Origin: Rhizobium sp. WYCCWR10014
GTDB taxonomy: Bacteria; Pseudomonadota; Alphaproteobacteria; Rhizobiales; Rhizobiaceae
Length of the DNA: 64,000 nt
Direction of reading: 5' to 3'
Assembly: GCF_001657485.1 (NCBI RefSeq)
Contig: NZ_LXFU01000027.1
Location: 209,570 to 273,569 of the forward strand
This document shows, piece after piece, positions 54,740-63,880 of this stretch. The notes beneath the pieces are model-generated. The model ran no database searches, had not been told where the DNA came from, and saw only the letters and a program-made list of their open reading frames with translations. The translations under genes and the position numbers were made by a program. The first letter of the stretch is position 1; each line of letters starts with the position of its first letter.

Positions 54740-55993
54740 GTGTTCAATTTCGCTACAGGTCTCGCCATCTGGTGTTCCGAGGCCATGACGCTCGCTTTGG
54801 TGCTGTTCGTCGCCTGGCGCCACAACGTCAGGAACGAGGCCTATCTCTATTGGGGCTTGGGCTTCCTCCTGACCGGCATCGGCTTTGCAATGGTCGCGCT
54901 GCGCGGCGAAATCCCCAGCGTGCTTTCCATAGAGGCGGGCAATGCCATCGCCCTGCTCGGCCAGAGCGCCTGGGTGGCTGGTTTTCTGGCACTCGACCGC
55001 AAGAGGATCGAATGGTGGGCACTGCTGCCGCCGGCAATCTGGCTCGCCGGTGTCTTCCTGCCCTGGGTCAACAGCGATTATTCAAACCGGGTGGTGCTCT
55101 ACAACCTTGCTTCAGCGACGGGTGCGACGGCACTCGCCATGGCGGTCGCCGCCGGCGACATGCGCCGTGAGCGTACCCGCATCAGGCTGATGGGCGTGTT
55201 CATCATCCAGGGCTGCCTGTGCTTCGGCTCGGCGCTGACGATGGCGCTGACGATGCCAAGCGATATCGAGGCGACCAATCTCGGCGGCGCCTCCGCCATG
55301 GCCAGCGCCTTCCTGCTGACCATCGCCTTCGCGTTCACCTGCCGGCTGATCATGGAGCGCTCCGAACGGCACCTGCGTGCCCTCACCCTGACCGACTCGC
55401 TGACCGGCGTGCTCAACCGCCGCGGCCTGCTCGGCTATTTCGACGGCATCCAGGAAAGAGCTCATGACGAGCAGCGCCAGGTTGCGGTGATCCTTTTCGA
55501 TCTCGACCATTTCAAGCGTGTCAACGACCGTTTCGGCCACCAGTCCGGCGATGCCGTGCTGACCGCCTTCGCGCGCATGGCCCGCCAGTATATTCCGAAC
55601 AACATCTTCGGCCGCATGGGCGGCGAGGAATTCGCCGCATTCGCCGCCGTCGCGGACCAGACGGAAGCCGAGGCGATCGCCGAAGCGATCCGCACCGAAT
55701 TCTGCCGCCTTCCCGTCAGCACCGGCGAAGCGATCGTTCCGGTCACCGTCAGCATCGGCATCGCGCTCGCCTCCTCTATCGAAGCCAATATCGACAAGCT
55801 GATCTCGGCCGCCGACCGGGCGCTCTATGCAGCGAAGGCCGCCGGCCGCAACTGCACGGTGACCTTCGGCGAAGCGGAGGCCGCAGCCCCTGCACCAGCC
55901 ACGCCGAGCAGCACTGCCGGCGAACTCGTGCCAACGGTCGACGACCAGGTCGAAGCGCTGCGACGCATGGGTACCCTGTCACGGGCCGGGTAG
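54740..55993 (+). CDS. Membrane diguanylate cyclase (GGDEF)
   Basis: The 417-aa product (from the GTG at 54740) has six to seven hydrophobic helices in residues 5-210, then a GGDEF domain from about 220 to 375. The active loop is RMGGEEF and the preceding ILFDLDHFKRVND contains the metal-binding Asp. No RxxD inhibitory site is present upstream (IPNNIFGRM). It is expected to make cyclic di-GMP at the inner membrane in response to an unknown signal. The start is uncertain: AAGGGG lies about 10 bases before this GTG, but an ATG at 54710 or 54542 is also in frame. The tail (about 380-417) is disordered. Confidence 0.85.
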   Translation: MFNFATGLAIWCSEAMTLALVLFVAWRHNVRNEAYLYWGLGFLLTGIGFAMVALRGEIPSVLSIEAGNAIALLGQSAWVAGFLALDRKRIEWWALLPPAIWLAGVFLPWVNSDYSNRVVLYNLASATGATALAMAVAAGDMRRERTRIRLMGVFIIQGCLCFGSALTMALTMPSDIEATNLGGASAMASAFLLTIAFAFTCRLIMERSERHLRALTLTDSLTGVLNRRGLLGYFDGIQERAHDEQRQVAVILFDLDHFKRVNDRFGHQSGDAVLTAFARMARQYIPNNIFGRMGGEEFAAFAAVADQTEAEAIAEAIRTEFCRLPVSTGEAIVPVTVSIGIALASSIEANIDKLISAADRALYAAKAAGRNCTVTFGEAEAAAPAPATPSSTAGELVPTVDDQVEALRRMGTLSRAG

Positions 55994-56051
55994 TCCGGGA
56001 TCCTCTCCCTACATCTTTCCGAGGTCCGGCAAATCCGCTAAGGCTCGGGTC

Positions 56052-57296
56052 ATGATGATCCCATCCTTTCTCTCGATCGACCGCACCAACCGTCATGTCT
56101 CGCTGGACGGCCGCAACCCGGCCTTCTACGGCGACCCGAATGCCGTCTATGCCGCACTTCACGCCCATTGCCCGACCTTCTACTGGAGCGAGCAAAAGCA
56201 GTGGTTCTTTACGGGTTACGACTATGTGAACGGACTGCTGCGCGACCGGCGCTTCGGTCGGCAGATCCTGCATATCGCCAGCCGCGAGGAGCTCGGCCTT
56301 GCCGAGCCGATGCCGCATCTTGCCAGTTTCGATCTCTCTGAACGTTATTCGCTGCTCGAACTCGAGCCGCCGGAGCACACGCGGCTGCGCACGCTCGTCA
56401 ACCGCGCCTTCGTCTCCCGCCATGTCGAGAAGATGAAGCCGGAACTTGCCGAACTCGCCAACCGGCTGATCGACGGTTTCGCGGAGAAGCGCGAGGTCGA
56501 GTTGCTCTCGGCCTTTGCCGACATCATCCCGGTGACGATGATTGCCCGGATGATCGGCATTCCCGAAGAGATGGGACCGCAACTGCTTGCCTGGTCGCAC
56601 GCCTATGTCCGCATGTACATGTTCGGCCGCACGCGCGAGCAGGAGGAAGAGGCCGAACAAGCGGCGAAGGAATTTTCCGACTACGTCAAAACGGTCATCA
56701 GAGAACGTCGCGCCGAACCACGCGACGACCTGCTGACCCACATGATCCATACCGAGCACAAGGGCCAGTATCTGACCGAGGAGGAGCTCGTGTCGACGAC
56801 GATCGTGCTGCTCAATGCCGGGCACGAGGCGACCGTGCACCAGATCGGTAATTCCGTGCGCACCATCCTCGACAGCGGCTGCGATCCGGCGGAACTCTTC
56901 GGGGACGAGGCGACGACAGAGCGCACCGTCGAGGAAACCCTGCGCATCTGCGCGCCGGTCCACATCTTCCAGCGCTGGGCCCTGGAGCCTGCCGAAATCG
57001 ACGGCGTCTCCTTCAAGCGCGGCGACAAGGTCAGCCTCATCCTTGCTGCCGCCAATCTAGACCCTGCAAAATTCACCGATCCCCTCACCTTCAAGCCCGA
57101 CCGCAACGAGGCGGCAAACCTCTCCTTCGGCGCCGGCATCCATTTCTGCATCGGCGCGCCGCTGGCGCGGCTGGAGCTCAACGTCGTGCTGCCGATCCTG
57201 TTCGAGCGGCTGGCCGGCCTGAGGCTGGCGAAGACGCCGGTGGTCAAGGATGTCTACCATTTCCACGGGCTGGACCGGCTGGATCTGCAATGGTGA
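56052..57296 (+). CDS. Cytochrome P450
   Basis: The 414-aa soluble bacterial P450 has the I-helix oxygen motif AGHEAT (A256-T261), the K-helix ExxR (E295-R298) and the heme-thiolate loop FGAGIHFCIG with C366 as the iron ligand. It needs external ferredoxin and reductase partners, none of which are in the window. The substrate is unknown. It is placed alone between a GGDEF gene and the convergent pstB, followed by a dispersed repeat. Confidence 0.94.
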   Translation: MMIPSFLSIDRTNRHVSLDGRNPAFYGDPNAVYAALHAHCPTFYWSEQKQWFFTGYDYVNGLLRDRRFGRQILHIASREELGLAEPMPHLASFDLSERYSLLELEPPEHTRLRTLVNRAFVSRHVEKMKPELAELANRLIDGFAEKREVELLSAFADIIPVTMIARMIGIPEEMGPQLLAWSHAYVRMYMFGRTREQEEEAEQAAKEFSDYVKTVIRERRAEPRDDLLTHMIHTEHKGQYLTEEELVSTTIVLLNAGHEATVHQIGNSVRTILDSGCDPAELFGDEATTERTVEETLRICAPVHIFQRWALEPAEIDGVSFKRGDKVSLILAAANLDPAKFTDPLTFKPDRNEAANLSFGAGIHFCIGAPLARLELNVVLPILFERLAGLRLAKTPVVKDVYHFHGLDRLDLQW

Positions 57297-57304
57297 TCCA
57301 CCCC

Positions 57305-57386
57305 TAAAGCGCGTTGCGCTTCAGGTTTTATGTCAACGCGTGTCGTTATCGCAAAACCGCTGCACACTTTTGCGCGACATGCTTTG
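57305..57386 (+). repeat. Dispersed intergenic palindromic repeat, copy 6
   Basis: Consensus-like copy with TAAAGCGCG, GTGTCGTTATC and hairpin arms GCAAAA / TTTTGC around CCGCTGCACAC, closed by CGACATGC. It fills the gap between the convergent P450 and pstB genes. Confidence 0.75.
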
Positions 57387-57391
57387 GCGGA

Positions 57392-58198
57392 TCAACCGTA
57401 ACGGCCGGTGATGTAGTCTTCCGTGCGCTTGACCTTCGGCGACTGGAAAATCTCAGCGGTCGGGCCGTATTCCACCAGTTCGCCCAGATACATGAACGCC
57501 GTGTTGTCGGAGATGCGACTTGCCTGCTGCATGTTGTGGGTGACGATGACGATGGTGAAATCCGTCTTCAGCCGGGCGACCAGCTCTTCCACCTTGGCAG
57601 TCGAGATCGGGTCGAGGGCGGAGGTCGGCTCGTCGAGCAGAAGCACCTCGGGACGAAGTGCTACGGCACGCGCGATGCAGAGACGCTGCTGCTGACCGCC
57701 GGAAAGGCCGAGGCCACTGCCCTTCAGCTTGTCCTTGACCTCGTCCCAGAGCGCTGCCGCGCGCAGCGCCTGCTCGACGCGGAGGTCCATCTCGGCCTTG
57801 GAGATGCGCTCGTGGTGACGGATACCGTAGGCGATATTGTCGTAGATCGACATCGGGAACGGCACCGGCTTTTGGAAGACCATGCCGACGCGGGCGCGCA
57901 GTTCGTTCATCGAATAGCCGGGGTCGAGGATGTTCTGGCCGTCGAGCGTGACGGAGCCGGTGGCACGCATCTTCGGGTAGAGCATGTAGATGCGGTTCAG
58001 GATGCGCAGCAGCGTGGACTTGCCGCAGCCGGACGGGCCGATGAGGGCCGAGACCTGACGCTCGGGAAAGCTCAGAGTGACGTCGCGGATCGCGTGGGCA
58101 TCGCCGTAGTAGAAGTTGACGCCGGTCAGCGCCATCTTGTCGACTCTTGTGGCCAGGTGGGCGGGACGAGGTTCGAAGGCTTTGTTCTCAAGCATCAT
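57392..58198 (-). CDS. pstB: Phosphate ABC transporter ATP-binding protein
   Basis: The 268-aa ATPase has Walker [13 protein letters not shown] (about 52-63), the PstB-typical [23 protein letters not shown], signature [14 protein letters not shown] and Walker [14 protein letters not shown]. It energises high-affinity phosphate import through PstC/PstA. The start at 58198 overlaps the pstA stop codon (ATGA), an arrangement that couples translation. No phoU or phoB follows; instead a repeat and a convergent P450 gene follow. Confidence 0.95.
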   Translation of the reverse strand: MMLENKAFEPRPAHLATRVDKMALTGVNFYYGDAHAIRDVTLSFPERQVSALIGPSGCGKSTLLRILNRIYMLYPKMRATGSVTLDGQNILDPGYSMNELRARVGMVFQKPVPFPMSIYDNIAYGIRHHERISKAEMDLRVEQALRAAALWDEVKDKLKGSGLGLSGGQQQRLCIARAVALRPEVLLLDEPTSALDPISTAKVEELVARLKTDFTIVIVTHNMQQASRISDNTAFMYLGELVEYGPTAEIFQSPKVKRTEDYITGRYG

Positions 58199-59052
58199 TT
58201 CGCATTCCTGCGGTTGAGGATGGCGCGGGAGCCCACGCTGAGGAGAAGCACGATCGCCGTCATGACGAAGGCGCCGGCCCAGGCAAGATTCTGCCATTGC
58301 TCATAGGGGCTCATAGCGAACTGGAAGATGACGACGGGAATATTCGCCATCGGCTGCGACATCTTCAAGCTCCAATACTGGTTGTTCAGAGCCGTAAAAA
58401 GGAGTGGCGCGGTTTCGCCCGAAATGCGGGCGATCGCAAGGAGGATACCGGTCAGGATGCCTGTGGAGGCCGCCCGGTAGAGTACGTTGACCGTTACCTT
58501 CCAGCGCGGGATGCCGAGCGAAAGTGCTGCCTCACGCATGACGTCTGGAACCAGCCGCAACATTTCGTCGGTCGTGCGCACCACGACCGGCAGGAAGATG
58601 AAGGCGAGCGCGATGCCGCCGGCAAAGCCGGAGAAGCGTGACGTCGGGCGGACGACCAGTTCATAGACAAACAAGCCGATGATGATCGACGGCGCCGAAA
58701 GCAGGATATCGTTGACGAAGCGGATTGCCTCGCCGATCTTCTTGCCGCGGCTGAACTCCGACAGGAAGGTGCCGGCCAGCACGCCGATCGGCGTTCCGAT
58801 GATGACCGCCAGAGCGACCATCAGCAGGCTCCCCATGAAGGCGTTGGCGAGACCGCCACCATCTTCGCCGGGCGGCGGCGTCATTTCCGTGATGAGACTG
58901 GGGCTGAGCGCAGACAGGCCGTGTATCAGCGTCGTCCAGAGTATCCAAACCAGAAAGACCAGGCCGACCACGGTCGCGATGCCGCAGAGCGAAAGCGCGA
59001 TCATGCTGCTGATCTGGCGGCGGCGGTAAATGGAACCCGAATAGGTGGCCAT
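58195..59052 (-). CDS. pstA: Phosphate ABC transporter permease PstA
   Basis: A 285-aa inner-membrane permease with six helices. The EAA-loop region [42 protein letters not shown] lies about 165-200, where the ATPase docks. It forms the phosphate channel with PstC and starts 2 bases after pstC ends. Confidence 0.94.
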   Translation of the reverse strand: MATYSGSIYRRRQISSMIALSLCGIATVVGLVFLVWILWTTLIHGLSALSPSLITEMTPPPGEDGGGLANAFMGSLLMVALAVIIGTPIGVLAGTFLSEFSRGKKIGEAIRFVNDILLSAPSIIIGLFVYELVVRPTSRFSGFAGGIALAFIFLPVVVRTTDEMLRLVPDVMREAALSLGIPRWKVTVNVLYRAASTGILTGILLAIARISGETAPLLFTALNNQYWSLKMSQPMANIPVVIFQFAMSPYEQWQNLAWAGAFVMTAIVLLLSVGSRAILNRRNAK

Positions 59053-59054
59053 GA

Positions 59055-60032
59055 CTACTCTCCCCTCTGTCTTGCCATGCGCACCAGCATGAGCTTGGCG
59101 GCCGCCAGAACGATGAAGGTGACGACGAAGAGGATGAGACCGAGCGCCGAGAGCGACGACCTGTAGAGGTCATCCGAAGCTTCGGCGAACTCGTTGGCGA
59201 GCGTCGCAGCGATCGACGTGCCGGGCTCCATCAGCGATACCGCGATGTTATGGGTGTTGCCGAGTACGAAGGTGACCGCCATGGTCTCTCCGAGCGCGCG
59301 GCCGAGACCAAGGAAGATGCCGCCGACGACAGCGGTGCGGGTGTGCGGGATGACGATATCGCGCACCACTTCCCACTTGGTCGAACCAAGCGCATAGGCC
59401 GATTCCTTCAGCGGTGCGGGGACGACCAGGAAGACGTCGCGCATGACCGAGGAGACGAAGGGGATGATCATGATCGCCAGCACGATGCCTGACGTCAGCA
59501 TTCCGATGCCGAGCGGAGCGCCGGAGAACAATGCGCCGATTACCGGGATCGGGCCCAGCCAGTCGATCAGCATCGGCTGGACATAGTCCGACATGAAGGG
59601 AGCAAAAGTGAAGAGACCCCACATGCCGTAAATGATGCTGGGGATACCGGCAAGAAGCTCGATGGCGCCGCCGATCGGGCCGCGAATGGAGCGCGGCGCA
59701 ACTTCGGTAATGAAAACGGCGATACCGAGGCTCACGGGAACGCCGATGATCATGGCGAGCGCCGAGGTGACCAGCGTGCCGTAAATCGGTACCAGGCCCG
59801 AGAACCGCTGGGCAACCGGATCCCATTCCATGCCGGTCAGGAAGCCAAAGCCGAAGGTCCGCAACGCGAAAAACCCGTCCCAGACCATGGAGAACGCCGC
59901 TGCGAACAGGGCGACCAAAACAAACAGGCCGCAGCCCAAAACTAGCCAATAAAAAATACGATCGCCTGCCGCGCCGTCGCGGCGCTTCACGCCCGCGGTT
60001 GTGGCGGGCAGCGATGCCATTGCTTCGCTCAT
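59055..60032 (-). CDS. pstC: Phosphate ABC transporter permease PstC
   Basis: A 325-aa inner-membrane permease with six predicted helices, the conserved GIPSIIYGMWGLF (about 131-143) and an EAA loop VVPAPLKESAYALGSTKWEVVRDIVIPHTRTAV (about 209-241). It is the first permease of the pst operon, 87 bases after pstS. Confidence 0.95.
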   Translation of the reverse strand: MSEAMASLPATTAGVKRRDGAAGDRIFYWLVLGCGLFVLVALFAAAFSMVWDGFFALRTFGFGFLTGMEWDPVAQRFSGLVPIYGTLVTSALAMIIGVPVSLGIAVFITEVAPRSIRGPIGGAIELLAGIPSIIYGMWGLFTFAPFMSDYVQPMLIDWLGPIPVIGALFSGAPLGIGMLTSGIVLAIMIIPFVSSVMRDVFLVVPAPLKESAYALGSTKWEVVRDIVIPHTRTAVVGGIFLGLGRALGETMAVTFVLGNTHNIAVSLMEPGTSIAATLANEFAEASDDLYRSSLSALGLILFVVTFIVLAAAKLMLVRMARQRGE

Positions 60033-60119
60033 ATCCGTACGCTCTGCTGCTTTGAGGGGGTGTCAAGGCATTCTGGGCGGAAAGCCAAGCTTCCCGCCCC
60101 GACCGCAGTTTCGTCAGGA

Positions 60120-61142
60120 TCAGCCCTTGAAGGAGGCTGTCCAGTAATCTTCGATCTGCTTCACCAGGGTCTGCGGAAGCGGAACGTAGTCGAGGGCAGA
60201 GGCTTCCTTCTGGCCGTTTTCGAGCGCCCATTTGAAGAAGGCGAAGGCAGCCTTGGAGCGAGCCGCATCCTTCGGCTCCTTATACATGATCGCCCAGGTC
60301 GTGGCGGTCACCGGCCAGGCCTTTTCGCCCGGAGCATTGGTCATGATCAGGTAGAAGTCCTGAGCCTTGGTCCATTCGGCACTGGCGGCAGCAGCCGAGA
60401 AGCTTTCCGCATTCGGCTTCGGATACTGGCCTGCGGCGTTCTGGATCAGAACATAGGGCAGCTTGTTCTGCAGGGCGTAGGCGTATTCGACGTAGCCAAT
60501 CGAATCCTTGACGCGGGTGACGTAAGCGGCAACGCCTTCATTGCCCTTGCCGCCGATGCCGACCGGCCAGTTGACGGCGGTCCCTTCGCCGACCTTGCTC
60601 TTCCAGTCTTCGTTGACCTTGGAGAAGTAGTTGGTCCAGTTGAAGGAGGTGCCCGAACCGTCCGAACGATGGACGACGGCGATCTGGCTGTCGGGCAGCT
60701 TCAGGCCGGGATTCAGATCGGTGATGGCCTTGTCGTTCCACTTGGTGACATTGCCGAGGTAGATGTCGGCGAGAACCTTGCCCGTGAGCTTCAGTTCGCC
60801 CGACTTGATGCCCTTGACGTTGATCACGGGCACGATGCCGCCGACGACGAGCGGGAACTGACCGAAGCCGCCCGTCGTCAGGTCTTCCGGCTTCATCGGG
60901 GCGTCGGACGCGCCGAAGTCAACCGTTGCAGCCTTGATCTGAGCGATGCCGCCGCCCGAACCGATCGACTGGTAGTTCAGCTTGTCGCCGGTCTGCTTGT
61001 TGTAGTCTGCAGACCACTTGGACAGGACGGGATAGACGAAGGTGGAGCCGGCACCGGTGATATCGGCGGCGGACGCCGAGACCGCCAGAGCGGCAACCAG
61101 GCCGGCGCCGAGGCAGGCCGAAAGAAGTTTCTTGGTGAGCAT
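60120..61142 (-). CDS. pstS: Phosphate-binding periplasmic protein
   Basis: The 340-aa protein starts with a signal peptide (about 1-25, ASAADITGAGSTF). Phosphate-binding loops are GAGSTFVYPV, GSGGGIAQIKAATVDFGASDAP and RSDGSGTSFNWTNY. It captures phosphate for the PstCAB permease. The ATG at 61142 follows GGAAG; an in-frame extension to 61205 is unlikely. A Pho-box-like sequence lies about 115 bases upstream. Confidence 0.96.
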   Translation of the reverse strand: MLTKKLLSACLGAGLVAALAVSASAADITGAGSTFVYPVLSKWSADYNKQTGDKLNYQSIGSGGGIAQIKAATVDFGASDAPMKPEDLTTGGFGQFPLVVGGIVPVINVKGIKSGELKLTGKVLADIYLGNVTKWNDKAITDLNPGLKLPDSQIAVVHRSDGSGTSFNWTNYFSKVNEDWKSKVGEGTAVNWPVGIGGKGNEGVAAYVTRVKDSIGYVEYAYALQNKLPYVLIQNAAGQYPKPNAESFSAAAASAEWTKAQDFYLIMTNAPGEKAWPVTATTWAIMYKEPKDAARSKAAFAFFKWALENGQKEASALDYVPLPQTLVKQIEDYWTASFKG

Positions 61143-61255
61143 ATGAAGCGCTTCCCTAATGGATTTGAAAAACAACGAGACCAGCGCCATGGAGGGGGGG
61201 TCCATTGTCTGGGGCGCTGAAATTCCCGTTACATCAGGCGGGCTAGGCGCGTTTT
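61143..61255. other. pstS leader
   Basis: Promoter region and 5' leader of the pst operon, part of a 345-bp gap before the GGDEF/EAL gene. No gene is present. A G-run of seven (about 61193) lies in the leader. Confidence 0.5.
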
Positions 61256-61273
61256 ATTACAGTTTGATGACGG
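61256..61273 (-). promoter_or_regulatory. Pho-box-like site upstream of pstS
   Basis: Plus-strand ATTACAG-TTTG-ATGACGG matches the reversed Pho box ATGACAG-N4-ATGACAG with one mismatch in each 7-mer. A third imperfect unit (TTGACGG) follows in 10-11-bp phase. Confidence 0.65.
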
Positions 61274-61487
61274 AATTTGACGGTCGCAGCCGACCACGAG
61301 GCCGTGCCGCAAATGCTGCAGTTGCGGTCTTTTGATTGAATCGCGGACTTAACAAAGCCTTAGCAAAAACATTGGGATAGATTGACGCATGGCTGTGGTG
61401 GATTGCCGCAGCGATGCCTGGAAATGTCGTTTTCAGGATTTCGAAATACCGTGCGCGACACCGAATTCGTGCGATGGCCTTACGAGA

Positions 61488-63617
61488 TCACGCGGCCGAC
61501 TCTTCTCGCAGCCTGCTGGATATGTCGCATGCCGACATGGGTTTTCCGAGCATATAGCCTTGAAGCTGGTCGCAGCCGGCGTCTCGCAAGATCGCCGCCT
61601 GACGGCTATTCTCAATACCTTCGGCGGTCACGGGAATCTGCAGAGCAGTCGCCAAGGAGATGGTTGCCCGAAGAATATCGGCGCCATTTGCGGTTACATC
61701 GAGAGCGGACACGAGCGAGCGGTCGATCTTCATGCGATCAAACCCAAACTGCCGCAATGCACCGATGCTGGCGTAGCCGCAGCCAAAATCATCAAGTGCA
61801 AACTTTATGCCGACGCGCTTGAGTTGGTCTATCGACCGACGGGCCTGATCCGGATTTGTCATCAGAACGCCTTCGGTGATTTCCAGTGTCAGGCGGTTTG
61901 GATCGAAATCCAACTCCTGCAGGATCGCGATCACCTGGGCAGCAAATTCCGGATTGCAGAGCTGGATCGGCGAAACGTTCACCGACAAAGTCAGACCGGG
62001 CCAGCTCTTGGCATGCCCGATCGACGTTCTCAGCATATGGACGCCAAGGGCATCGATGAGGCCGCACCTTTCAGCAAGAGGGATGAATATTTCCGGGCTG
62101 ACGTTTCCCGTTGGAGTTTTCCAGCGCGCTAATGCTTCAAGACCGGTGACAACGCCGGTCGAAGCAGAGACGAGAGGCTGGAAAACAGCTTCGATTGCCC
62201 CGCTGCCGATGGCGTTTTTCAAGAGACCTTCCAGCTCGGCGACCCGTATGCGTTCCCGGTCCAGTTCGGGGTCGTATTCAACCGCCTGACCTTTGCCATT
62301 TGCCTTGGCACGATAGAGGGCCATGTCGGCTCTGCGAAGAAGCTCCAAAGGCGATATGTCTCCATCGCGCGCCGCGGCTCCGATGCTTGCGCCAACTTCG
62401 ATCGTTCGCCCGTCAATTTTAAAGGGCTCGGCAAACAGCGCCAGAATCGCCTCTTCCATCTCTTCGCATGCAGTGGATCCGACGTGCACCAGCGCGAATT
62501 CGTCGCCTCCCAGCCGGGCCGCGCCCAGGACTTCGGGATGACTGGTCATCAGCGCGTTCGAGACGATCCGGATCAAATCATCGCCAACCGCATGCCCCCA
62601 AGCATCGTTGACCGCCTTGAAGCCGTCGAGATCCACCAAGTAAAGCCGTGGCGACGAAGAATCCGGGCTCTCCAGATCCTCCAGCAGACGGAGAAGACCC
62701 TGTCTGTTCAACAAGCCGCTCAAGCTGTCATGGCTCGCTTCGAAGCGAGCTGTTTGCGCCAGCTGGCGCAGGCGCCGCGCCTCGGATGCGCCAACCAACA
62801 GCACGCCGATCAAGAACAGCGAAAGGATGACGGTAGAAGCTGCAAGATAAGGATAGACCTGCTGAAACACGGCGCTTCCGGGCGCTTTGCTGGGCCAAAC
62901 GAGGTAGCCGATCACAGCTCCCTTCATGTCGGTGATCGGCGTGTTCAGGAATCCCGGCTTGGGCGTCGTCTCGAGGCTCAGCCCCTCGAGTTCATGTTCG
63001 TTGGAGAGAGCGTCGAGAACCTCCGACGTGAACTCCTTGTAGAAACTCAGCACGCTGAACTGCGGAACCTCGGCGGCCGCCTCGAACGGCTGGATCGCCT
63101 GGGAGGCAATCAGCGCTATACCGCTTTCGGTCTTGATGAAATTGACCACCGGCGCCTTGGCCGGAGCTGCAGCCGCATTGATCTGCTGATAAAAGGCTTC
63201 TCCAAAAAACGTGCCCGGCTGGAAGGGCTTGCCTTTGGCATAGGCCGAGACGATCGAAGACCCATCAGGGCCGGTCACGATCGCGCCGTCATAAAGCGCA
63301 TAATCCTCGCTGGTTTTTCCCCAATTCTCATAAGCCCAATCCGCGGCGGCCGGAGATGAGACAGCACTATAGGCATCGTCCCATATGGCATTGTCCGTCG
63401 TTGTCCCGCTCAAGCGAGCCACAAAGGCTGCGACCGCCGCGCGGGCGGCGCGACTGGCCCTGGCATCGTCGATCTCGTTCACTGAGCGGGTCATGGTGAC
63501 GACGACATGCGCCATAAGGCCGGTCAATACGAGGGCGACGACAAGGAAGCAGACGGTTGTCGCAATGATGGAAGACGTCTGGGTCCGAACGTGCCTGGCT
63601 GCAAGATTCGACGACAT
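61488..63617 (-). CDS. CHASE4-like sensor with GGDEF and EAL domains
   Basis: The 709-aa inner-membrane protein has a helix near residues 15-42, a periplasmic sensor of CHASE4 type (about 45-260, DDAYSAVSSPAAADWAYENWG), a second helix (about 265-290), GGDEF (about 305-455) and EAL (about 470-705). The GGDEF loop is GGDEF, without an RxxD inhibitory site. The EAL domain keeps all key residues (EAL in GLEALARW, E of LEITEG, DD in ALDDFGCGY, K of KIDRS, E of AEGIEN, LQGYMLGKP), so it can probably degrade cyclic di-GMP as well. Net activity is unknown. Confidence 0.9.
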   Translation of the reverse strand: MSSNLAARHVRTQTSSIIATTVCFLVVALVLTGLMAHVVVTMTRSVNEIDDARASRAARAAVAAFVARLSGTTTDNAIWDDAYSAVSSPAAADWAYENWGKTSEDYALYDGAIVTGPDGSSIVSAYAKGKPFQPGTFFGEAFYQQINAAAAPAKAPVVNFIKTESGIALIASQAIQPFEAAAEVPQFSVLSFYKEFTSEVLDALSNEHELEGLSLETTPKPGFLNTPITDMKGAVIGYLVWPSKAPGSAVFQQVYPYLAASTVILSLFLIGVLLVGASEARRLRQLAQTARFEASHDSLSGLLNRQGLLRLLEDLESPDSSSPRLYLVDLDGFKAVNDAWGHAVGDDLIRIVSNALMTSHPEVLGAARLGGDEFALVHVGSTACEEMEEAILALFAEPFKIDGRTIEVGASIGAAARDGDISPLELLRRADMALYRAKANGKGQAVEYDPELDRERIRVAELEGLLKNAIGSGAIEAVFQPLVSASTGVVTGLEALARWKTPTGNVSPEIFIPLAERCGLIDALGVHMLRTSIGHAKSWPGLTLSVNVSPIQLCNPEFAAQVIAILQELDFDPNRLTLEITEGVLMTNPDQARRSIDQLKRVGIKFALDDFGCGYASIGALRQFGFDRMKIDRSLVSALDVTANGADILRATISLATALQIPVTAEGIENSRQAAILRDAGCDQLQGYMLGKPMSACDISSRLREESAA

Positions 63618-63880
63618 GCAAATTCCGCAAAGATTAATTGCAAGGCCATGTCTGTGAGACGGCAGGAGACATCATGTCCGCAATGCGCTGCAGATAAGGT
63701 TTAGCATTTGCCAATGTAGGCACGATTAATGGGAATGGTTAAAAGCATTCAATCCGGGATAAGAGGCCATAAGCACCGTCTTTGCCCGCTTGCCGTTTCG
63801 GATCATCGCTGGGCCGCGACGACAAAAGGCAAAACCGAAAACGGGAAGGCCGGTTTCGTCGTGCCCATTTGCTGGCCCGC

